Assembly (NCBI RefSeq): GCF_943193215.1
Contig: NZ_CALPDH010000011.1
Location: 1-64,000, forward strand
Origin: Acetatifactor aquisgranensis
Lineage (GTDB): Bacteria; Bacillota; Clostridia; Lachnospirales; Lachnospiraceae
Length of the DNA stretch: 64,000 nt
Reading direction: 5' to 3'
Shown in pieces: positions 58,160 through 64,000 of the stretch (within the stretch, counting starts at the first letter, position 1; the number at the start of each line of letters is the position of its first letter). The notes below the pieces were generated by a model. The model worked only from the letters and a program-made list of their open reading frames with translations. It had not been told where the DNA came from and did no database searches. A program made the translations under genes and the position numbers.

Positions 58160-58228
58160 GTGTAATCAAATCTTATGATTTCTGCAATCAATGCACCACT
58201 CGTCCACACTCTTACGGCCAAAAAGCCA

Positions 58229-58648
58229 TTAGAGGGAAACGATGACTTTGTCCTTTAAATCTTCAGGAATCTGCGATTCATCCATGGATATGCTTAAGAT
58301 GAAATCCACATCGAAATTGTTGCTGAGTTTTTCCAATTTTTCCATGACGGATCCGATATCCTGACCCTCAAGGCATGCTATCTTTAAGAAGTTATCGAAA
58401 TACATCTGCTGCAGATCGTGATCCTGTGAAATGATGCCGCTCACAAAGCCCATGAACTCGCTGCTGTTCTCAATCATGTACTGAGAGACATCTATCAGGC
58501 GCACTTTATTGTTCAGTTCGTACATATGTTTGGTATTCTTATCAAGATACACAATATTGCCTGCAATCTCCTTGATTTCGCTATTTACCTTCTCCAATAG
58601 CTGCGTTGTCTTACCTTTACCTTTATTGCCTACGATTAACTGGACCAT
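58229..58648 (-). CDS. Small P-loop ATP-binding protein
   Basis: A 139-residue protein with a Walker A motif at the very start (MVQLIVGNKGKGKTTQLL). A strand with IVYLDKN and a C-terminal VDFILSISMDESQIPEDLKDKVI complete a small nucleotide-binding fold. The family occurs widely in Clostridia, sometimes named as PilT-like, which I do not support. ATG at 58648 follows GGAGGG; an upstream extension is not conserved in type. The function is unknown. Confidence 0.7.
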   Translation of the reverse strand: MVQLIVGNKGKGKTTQLLEKVNSEIKEIAGNIVYLDKNTKHMYELNNKVRLIDVSQYMIENSSEFMGFVSGIISQDHDLQQMYFDNFLKIACLEGQDIGSVMEKLEKLSNNFDVDFILSISMDESQIPEDLKDKVIVSL

Positions 58649-58724
58649 TGGAAACCCTCCTATAGTATTAATATTTACGATGGATACACCCACCGCATTT
58701 CCGTTGCAGCACTGCCCTACAACC

Positions 58725-58753
58725 ATTATAAGTGAAATGCATCCAAAAAACAA
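58725..58753 (-). promoter_or_regulatory. Promoter of the P-loop protein gene
   Basis: On the reverse strand TTGTTT (58748-58753), 17 bases, TATAAT (58725-58730), with a leader of about 75 bases. Confidence 0.5.
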
Positions 58754-58756
58754 CCT

Positions 58757-59743
58757 CTATTTATGAATCTCGTCAAGTAAATCTGTCATTTCCATATACA
58801 GCTCCTCAACCCCCTCCGCTCGCAGCACGATGGAGATATAAGGCGCGCCGTTCTCGTCCCGGGAAAGAAGCATCAGACAATACCCCGCCGCATTAGTAGT
58901 CCCGGTCTTGCCTCCGATGACTGTCACATTGGCGGGAATCTGCCTTTCTCCCCGCAGATACTGGTTCGAGTTCTGCTGGTCAAAGGCTTTCTCTTTTCCG
59001 TCCTTGTCGTAAAATACGGTCTGGTAGCCGGACATATGTATGATTTCATTAAAGGTTTCATACTTGACGGCTTCATTAAAAATCAGATAAAGATCATAGA
59101 CCGTGGTATAATGCTCCGATTCCGTCAGTCCGTGGGGATTCATGAAGTTCGTGTTGGTGGCGCCGAGCCTGGCCGCCTCCTCGTTCATCATCTCTACGAA
59201 GCGCTCCACGCTCCCGCCTACATTTTCCGCGATCAACATCGCCGCGTCGTTGGCGGAATATATCAGCAGAATCCGCAGCGCCTGGTCCATAGTCATGGTA
59301 TCCCCTGCCCTCAGGCCGCAGAGCACTGCCCCGGATTCCGTAATATTGACCGCATCGGAGGCCGTCAATGTCTGGTTCAGCTGGCCGTACTTCAGAGCGA
59401 CCAGCGCCGTCATCACCTTGGTCAGACTGGCCGGGTGCAGCCTTTCATGGATATTCTGGGCGTAGAGAACCTGCCTTTCGTTCAACCCGAACAAACCTGC
59501 AGCCTCCGCATGGGACATATCCACGGTATCGCTCAGGACATTGCCCGCCGCCACGCACAGATTCTCCGCGAAGGGCACGGCCGTCCGCGTCTCCTGCCTG
59601 GTCACCACATTAAAGCTGCTCACGTCATAATCCACATGGTATGCCATGTCATAAGACAGATTCCCGCAGCCCGTGCACCAGCAGACAATGAGCAGCATGC
59701 TGCCTAACAATGAAAGAAGCCTTTTCCTACTTGTATAATTCAC
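58757..59743 (-). CDS. D-alanyl-D-alanine carboxypeptidase, lipoprotein form
   Basis: A 328-residue serine peptidase of the DacA/DacF type that trims peptidoglycan pentapeptides. The signal peptide ends in a lipobox-like LIVCWCTGCGN, so a lipid anchor at the Cys is likely. The active-site motifs are SLTK, SAN (IYSANDAA) and KTG (IGGKTGTTNAAG). No C-terminal amphipathic anchor follows. The GTG start at 59743 overlaps mgsA by 17 bases. Confidence 0.88.
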   Translation of the reverse strand: MNYTSRKRLLSLLGSMLLIVCWCTGCGNLSYDMAYHVDYDVSSFNVVTRQETRTAVPFAENLCVAAGNVLSDTVDMSHAEAAGLFGLNERQVLYAQNIHERLHPASLTKVMTALVALKYGQLNQTLTASDAVNITESGAVLCGLRAGDTMTMDQALRILLIYSANDAAMLIAENVGGSVERFVEMMNEEAARLGATNTNFMNPHGLTESEHYTTVYDLYLIFNEAVKYETFNEIIHMSGYQTVFYDKDGKEKAFDQQNSNQYLRGERQIPANVTVIGGKTGTTNAAGYCLMLLSRDENGAPYISIVLRAEGVEELYMEMTDLLDEIHK

Positions 59744-60122
59744 GCCATTCCAAATCCCCTCTGTCCAGAGCCTTGATCAACAGTTCCGCGCTTGCCAGAT
59801 TCGTCGCCAGCGGAATATTGTGGGTATCGCACAGGTGCACCACATTATTCACATCCGGCTCATGCTTCTTCGGGCTTAAAGGATCGCGCAGAAAAATCAC
59901 CAAATCAATCTCATTGTTCTCAATCTGTGCTCCGATCTGCTGCTCCCCGCCCAGGTGTCCCGCCAGGCACTTGTGGACACTCAGGTTCGTGACCTCCTCT
60001 ATCAGACGTCCTGTGGTGCCTGTGGCATACAGATCATTCTTGCTCAAAATCCCCCTGTAAGCAATGCAGAAGTTCTGCATCAGCTTCTTTTTTGCATCAT
60101 GTGCAATCAACGCAATGTTCAT
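59727..60122 (-). CDS. mgsA: Methylglyoxal synthase
   Basis: Converts dihydroxyacetone phosphate to methylglyoxal as a bypass of lower glycolysis; 131 residues. IALIAHDAKKKLM, LYATGTTGRLIEE, GGEQQIGAQI and FLRDPLSPKKHEPDVNN with the catalytic Asp are conserved. GGAGG precedes the start. It is placed between rodA and dacF, a common clostridial order. Confidence 0.95.
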   Translation of the reverse strand: MNIALIAHDAKKKLMQNFCIAYRGILSKNDLYATGTTGRLIEEVTNLSVHKCLAGHLGGEQQIGAQIENNEIDLVIFLRDPLSPKKHEPDVNNVVHLCDTHNIPLATNLASAELLIKALDRGDLEWRELYK

Positions 60123-60147
60123 ACGTGTACCTCCTCCATAGCATCTT

Positions 60148-61260
60148 CTACTGTTTCGATTTCTTTGCCTGAAGCCTTATGTTCAGGACAAACCCCATGC
60201 CGATAAATAGACTCAGCAGCGAAGTCAGACCATAGCTGACAAAAGGAAGCGTAAGTCCTGTCGTAGGCAGGATGAAAGTCGCTACGCCAATATTGAAAAA
60301 GCCCTGAAAAGCCACGAGCCCTCCCATGCTGGCGGCGATAATCGTCCCCGCCACATCCTTCGCCTTACGGGCCACCGAGATGCATTCCAATGCCACACAG
60401 AATAGCAACACGATTACCACGACGCTCCCCTTGAAGCCGAATTCTTCTCCTATTACGGAAAAGATAAAGTCTGTCTGCGCCTCTGAAAGAAAATTGCCAT
60501 TTTTCACCGATGTAATCTCATTATTTTTGTAACCTTTCCCCTCCAGCTGCCCGGAGGCGATCGCCGTCACGGAATTCAGCTGCTGGTAGGCAAAGGTGGT
60601 CTCGTACTCCTGCGGGTTCACGAAAGCCAGCACCCGGTTCTTCTGGTTCTCTGTCAGCAGGTCGTTGTCCGGCTGCAGGGCCAGCGATATCACCAGCGCT
60701 ACTGCGGGAATCGCCACCGCCATCACCCCGAACACGACTTTCAGGCTGATGCCTCCGGAAAACATAATGACACAGAATATCGCCAGCAGCACAATGCTGG
60801 TGGACAGATCCGGCTGCTTCCAGACCAGAATCCACGGCAGGGCATACATCGCCACACAGCTACCCAAGATTGTCACGGTGTTCAATTTCTTCCTATGTTT
60901 CATAATAAACTGTGCGAAGAATAAAATCAACAAAATTTTTGCAGTTTCTGAAGGTTGAAATCTCAAACCGCCAATCGTGAGCCAGCGCGTCGCCCCTTTC
61001 GCCTCATCTCCCAGCTGCCAGACGGCCACCAGCAGCACCAGATTGCCCACGTACATCAGCCAGTTCAGCCTGATCAGGGCTGTGTAGTCGAAGAAAGAAA
61101 TGACTATCATCATGACTACTCCGGCCGCCACTCCCGCCAGCTGCCTTGACTGCAGGGACGGCTCCGCGCTTCCAATGGCGATGACGCCTACGGCCGAAAG
61201 AGCCAGTATCAGCAGCACCAATTTAAAATCATAATCCCGTAATCTGTATCTTTTAAACAT
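60148..61260 (-). CDS. rodA: RodA/FtsW-type peptidoglycan polymerase
   Basis: A SEDS-family glycosyltransferase of 370 residues with ten membrane segments. GSAEPSLQSRQ, the PSETAKILLILFFA segment, LQPDLSTSIVL-like KQPDLSTSIVLLAIF, the IGEEFGFKGSVVVIVLL loop and NIGVATFILPTTGLTLPFVSYG are typical. Its place with minCDE and a class B PBP suggests the elongation enzyme RodA rather than FtsW. GAGGAAAAT precedes the ATG. Confidence 0.9.
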   Translation of the reverse strand: MFKRYRLRDYDFKLVLLILALSAVGVIAIGSAEPSLQSRQLAGVAAGVVMMIVISFFDYTALIRLNWLMYVGNLVLLVAVWQLGDEAKGATRWLTIGGLRFQPSETAKILLILFFAQFIMKHRKKLNTVTILGSCVAMYALPWILVWKQPDLSTSIVLLAIFCVIMFSGGISLKVVFGVMAVAIPAVALVISLALQPDNDLLTENQKNRVLAFVNPQEYETTFAYQQLNSVTAIASGQLEGKGYKNNEITSVKNGNFLSEAQTDFIFSVIGEEFGFKGSVVVIVLLFCVALECISVARKAKDVAGTIIAASMGGLVAFQGFFNIGVATFILPTTGLTLPFVSYGLTSLLSLFIGMGFVLNIRLQAKKSKQ

Positions 61261-61291
61261 ATTTTCCTCTATACATCATTTCCCTCGGCCT

Positions 61292-61570
61292 TTATTTCGC
61301 CAGATCCTTGGCCGTCACGTCCACGATGGGGATATTTGCGTACAGCGAGGGCATCTTGCCGCCCCGCCCCGATTTATTCCCTTTCGTGTTGATCTGGATA
61401 TCCATATTTTCCGAATCTATCTTCATGTACTTGGACAAAACCTTGGCTATGTCCGTCTTGATCAGCTCCATTACCTCCGGCGAACAGTTGACCCTGTCCG
61501 ATATCAGCAGAATCTTCAGTCTGTCCTTCGCAATCTGGCAGGAGCTCTTTCTGCGAAAAAAATGTCTCAT
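61292..61570 (-). CDS. minE: Division-site topological factor MinE
   Basis: A 92-residue MinE that stimulates MinD ATPase and drives pole-to-pole oscillation. SCQIAKDRLKILLISDR is the MinD-contact helix; a topology domain with MELIKTDIAKVLSKYMKID follows. AGGAG precedes the start. It lies 12 bases after minD. The N-terminus (MRHFFRRK) is the membrane-binding part. Confidence 0.93.
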   Translation of the reverse strand: MRHFFRRKSSCQIAKDRLKILLISDRVNCSPEVMELIKTDIAKVLSKYMKIDSENMDIQINTKGNKSGRGGKMPSLYANIPIVDVTAKDLAK

Positions 61571-61582
61571 CTTTCACTCCTC

Positions 61583-62404
61583 CTATGCCCTGTGAAAAAT
61601 ACCTGTGACCCTGGTCCAGAAAGAAATCCCCTTGTCGAAATTCAGATAAGGTACCTCTTTCCCCTCCACCCGATGCACTACATTCGCGTAGGCCTGCCCT
61701 GCCGGAGAGCTGCTCCCCACAAGGGGCTCTCCCTGGTTGGTGGCCACTACCACGCTCTCATCGTCCGGTATGATACCGATCAGCGGAATGGCAAGGATAT
61801 CCACCACGTCCTGGGCGGACATCATATCCCCTCGCCTGACCATGTCCATCCGCAGCCGGTTGATAATCAGATTCATCTGTTTGAAACCGTTGGCCTCCAG
61901 CAGCCCGATGATGCGGTCCGCGTCCCGGATGGCCGACACCTCAGGGGTAGTCACGACTAACGCCCTGTCCGCTCCGGCAATGGCATTCTGGAAGCCCTGC
62001 TCGATACCTGCCGGGCAATCCAGCAGAATGTAATCGAACTGCTCCTTTAAGTGTTCAATCACTTTCACCATCTGTCCCGGTGACACTGCAGACTTGTCCC
62101 TGGTCTGGGCAGAAGGCATCAGATACAGCCCCGGATGGCGCTTGTCGCGGATCAATGCCTGCTTCACCCGGCAGTTTCCCTCCACCACGTCCACCAGATT
62201 GTAGACGATGCGGTTCTCCAGTCCCATGACCACGTCCAGATTGCGGAGGCCGATATCCGTGTCGATAAGACAGACCTTTTTCCCAAGCTTCGCCAGACCC
62301 GTTCCTACGTTTGCAGTCGTGGTGGTCTTGCCCACGCCGCCTTTTCCTGAAGTGACGACAATGACTTTGGAGCTTTTCTGCTCCATGGAATGCTCTTTTT
62401 CCAT
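61583..62404 (-). CDS. minD: Septum-site determining ATPase MinD
   Basis: A 273-residue ParA-type ATPase that recruits MinC to the membrane. The deviant Walker A SGKGGVGKTTTTAN, DTDIGLRNLDVVMG and DCPAGIEQGFQ are seen, and the C-terminus ends in an amphipathic helix (FWTRVTGIFHRA). ATG at 62404 follows GGAGG eight bases upstream. Residues 1-12 (MEKEHS, MEQKSS) are two copies of the 18-base unit before the usual MinD start, an extension most MinD lack. Confidence 0.95.
   Translation of the reverse strand: MEKEHSMEQKSSKVIVVTSGKGGVGKTTTTANVGTGLAKLGKKVCLIDTDIGLRNLDVVMGLENRIVYNLVDVVEGNCRVKQALIRDKRHPGLYLMPSAQTRDKSAVSPGQMVKVIEHLKEQFDYILLDCPAGIEQGFQNAIAGADRALVVTTPEVSAIRDADRIIGLLEANGFKQMNLIINRLRMDMVRRGDMMSAQDVVDILAIPLIGIIPDDESVVVATNQGEPLVGSSSPAGQAYANVVHRVEGKEVPYLNFDKGISFWTRVTGIFHRA
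62369..62404 (-). repeat. 18-base dispersed unit, two copies at minD start
   Basis: On the reverse strand ATGGAAAAAGAGCATTCC (62387-62404), then a worn ATGGAGCAGAAAAGCTCC (62369-62386). The first supplies the start codon of minD, and both add residues before the conserved KVIVVTSGKGG. Confidence 0.8.
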
Positions 62405-62488
62405 TTTTCTGTCCTCCAAAAAAAGAATTTCGCAATGCGATTTCGATTGTCGTCCACTAAACACTTCCAGACACGGCCTCGACGCGTA

Positions 62489-63160
62489 TCAGAAGCTGCT
62501 CAGCAAATCTTTGGTAAGCGCTTCGATGATGACTCTGTCGTTTTTTACGGATGCGATTTTCGGCTGTACTTTGGGTTTGATTCCCCATCTTGATCGTCTG
62601 GTACCTGATTTATATTTGAAATCGCCGATTCTGATTCTCTCCGGCTCCATTTCAAACGCTGCTATAAAAGCTCCCTCCAGCCCGTTCCCTCCTGCATGGG
62701 CTTTCCCGTATAGTCCTCCCAATATGATGATGTTCTTCGCGCTGATGATGCTGCTTCCCGGATAGACATCCCCCAGCATGATGATGCTGTTCTCCGTCTC
62801 CAGCACTTCCCCGTCTTTCAAATCGCCCCGGAAGAACTGCCCTTCCGGCTTCTGAGCCATGGCTGCTTCCGTGCGCTCCAGCGCCTTCACGTAATTTTTA
62901 TTGACGGTATCATCCTTTTCCACAATGCACATAACGTTGATGTCGCTGTTGTCCCGGATGGTCTCCAGTATCCGGATTTCTTCCACGTCCGTCACGGTGC
63001 GTCCCTCTATGGACAGCGCCATGGTGACCGCGCCGAAGAAATTCCTGGCATCGGAGAATTTGTATCCTATTTCCTCCAAAAGATTTTCAAAGGGCATCTC
63101 CGCGTTCAGATATAATGCAATTCCATTGGGAAAGCTTTTGATGATGACTGCTTCTCTCAT
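62489..63160 (-). CDS. minC: Septum-site inhibitor MinC
   Basis: A 223-residue FtsZ inhibitor. The N-terminal domain contains SFPNGIALYLNAEMPFENLLEEI; the C-terminal beta-helix has GDVYPGSSIISAKNIIILGGLYGKAHAGGNG, the region for dimer formation and MinD binding. ATG at 63160 follows GGAGGG. It opens the minC-minD-minE order. Confidence 0.92.
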   Translation of the reverse strand: MREAVIIKSFPNGIALYLNAEMPFENLLEEIGYKFSDARNFFGAVTMALSIEGRTVTDVEEIRILETIRDNSDINVMCIVEKDDTVNKNYVKALERTEAAMAQKPEGQFFRGDLKDGEVLETENSIIMLGDVYPGSSIISAKNIIILGGLYGKAHAGGNGLEGAFIAAFEMEPERIRIGDFKYKSGTRRSRWGIKPKVQPKIASVKNDRVIIEALTKDLLSSF

Positions 63161-63179
63161 GCTCCGCCCTCCTTTTTGT

Positions 63180-64000
63180 CTAGCGCTCATTGGTGATACC
63201 GCCGTCCGGCTCGTCCGCCGTGCCGGTAATCAGTTCATCCACCTCAGCCAGACCATAATAATATTTCACCACATCTCTGGTAGCCTGCGCCGCATAGTCC
63301 GAGGAATATCCGAAAGGAATTCTCGTGACGATGCTGATTTCAGGCTGCTCATAGGGCGCATAGCAGGCGAACAGCGCATGGCTGGGCCTGTCATTGGTCT
63401 GCTCCGCCGTACCGGTCTTTCCGGCCACGTTCACCGCCAGATTGCTGAAATAGCTCTTGCTCTCCACCACCTGGCGCATTCCCAGATGGATGGCATTCCA
63501 ATATTCCGCAGGCATCTCCACGATATTGCGGAGGTCCGGCTGGAATTCCTCCACTACCTCGCCCTCAGAATCCGCTATTTTATCCAATAAAGTCAGATTA
63601 TAACAATAACCGCCGTTGGCCACCGTGGTCACATACCGGGCAATCCCCGTCAGCGTATAGCTGTTGCTGCCCTGGCCGATGGAGGAACGCACCGGATCCT
63701 CCGTAGACACATTGGGAGAGGCCTCGGATATCTCGACGCCGGACTTCTCCGTCAGTCCAAACTGCTCCGCGTACTTATACAGCGTATCCAGACCCTCCGT
63801 CTCATTATAGATGCCTGAGCCCATGGAAAGCTGGTATCCTATCTCATAGAAATAAACGTCGCAGGACTCGCGGATGGCTGACACAACCGTCTCGTCCCCA
63901 TGCCCGTATCGGTTCCAGCAGTTGGGCGGAGGATCGATTTCCGTGAAGATACCCTTACAGTCAACCTTACTGTCCAAGTTCACAACGCCCTCCATCAATC
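63180..64000 (-). CDS. Class B penicillin-binding protein, C-terminal part
   Basis: About 273 residues of a transpeptidase that continues beyond the right edge. The second motif (SCDVYFYEIG, an S-x-D in place of S-x-N), the family stretch SIGQGSNSYTLTGIARYVTTVANGG and the KTGTAE motif are present; the S-x2-K motif lies outside. Its place next to minC and rodA suggests a PBP2/MrdA-type elongation transpeptidase. The C-terminal tail is acidic. The stop is 20 bases before minC. Confidence 0.88.
   Translation of the reverse strand, partial: LMEGVVNLDSKVDCKGIFTEIDPPPNCWNRYGHGDETVVSAIRESCDVYFYEIGYQLSMGSGIYNETEGLDTLYKYAEQFGLTEKSGVEISEASPNVSTEDPVRSSIGQGSNSYTLTGIARYVTTVANGGYCYNLTLLDKIADSEGEVVEEFQPDLRNIVEMPAEYWNAIHLGMRQVVESKSYFSNLAVNVAGKTGTAEQTNDRPSHALFACYAPYEQPEISIVTRIPFGYSSDYAAQATRDVVKYYYGLAEVDELITGTADEPDGGITNER

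Noticed and set aside
57726..58169. Open frame of 147 codons overlapping the HlyD-like gene
   Set aside because: Same strand but another frame of a GC-rich coding region; no ribosome site and no domain pattern.

Overview
The window is one stretch of a chromosome from an anaerobic, spore-forming Clostridia, most likely Lachnospiraceae. Supporting signs are the rsmD-coaD-ylbJ order, the divergent lexA and LysM gene, rubrerythrin, strong GGAGG ribosome sites, an L27 precursor with its Prp protease, the MinCDE/RodA/DacF cluster and a moderate G+C coding style. Most of it is housekeeping. I see no rRNA, tRNA, CRISPR array, prophage or intact insertion sequence, and no gene-free stretch reaches 300 bases.

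Layout, left to right. 1-2.3 kb: the end of an oligopeptide ABC transporter (a broken oppD, then oppF). 2.3-9.3 kb: a DegV lipid-binding protein and the topoisomerase IV genes parE and parC, separated by an AT-rich membrane-protein gene. 9.3-17 kb: rsmD, coaD, a coiled-coil protein, ylbJ (reverse strand), pseudouridine synthases, a HAD phosphatase, an SDR, a MazG-like protein and RecU. 17.1-22.2 kb: a partial histidine operon, hisZ-G-D-B followed by a fused gene carrying a HisF-like domain, HisI and HisE; hisA, hisF, hisH and hisC are not here. 22.2-30.7 kb: a MATE exporter, MetY sulfhydrylase, a PAS protein, a diguanylate cyclase, and a HelD helicase fused to a GH31-type N-terminal domain. 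31-39.7 kb: MoxR-DUF58-DUF4129, a radical SAM pair, RNase G and a NUDIX hydrolase. 39.7-47.5 kb: a second AT-rich membrane-protein gene, Dtd, an AI-2E-type permease, rubrerythrin, TtcA-like, a XerS-like recombinase, and the SOS pair LysM/LexA. 47.5-64 kb, nearly all reverse strand: rsfS-yqeK-nadD-yhbY-obg, rpmA-prp-rplU, a cytidylate-kinase-like gene, rluD-lspA-aroB, sepF-yggS-HlyD-like, a P-loop protein, dacF-mgsA-rodA-minE-minD-minC and the end of a class B penicillin-binding protein.

The signal that ordinary annotation does not explain is a dispersed 18-base unit, consensus ATGGAAGAAAAGCATTCC, single or in tandem, in both orientations and in more than one reading frame. It sits at start codons (oppF, minD, the diguanylate cyclase), in a C-terminal tail (parC), inside proteins (RNase G, HelD, the DUF2344 protein), before moxR and rluD, and in a terminator loop. 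It looks like a very short element that spreads or expands as DNA and is tolerated at protein edges and linkers. Other points of interest are the HelD-GH31 fusion, the HisF-like pseudoenzyme fused to HisIE, a perfect LexA-type dyad at the parE promoter, and the truncated oppD.
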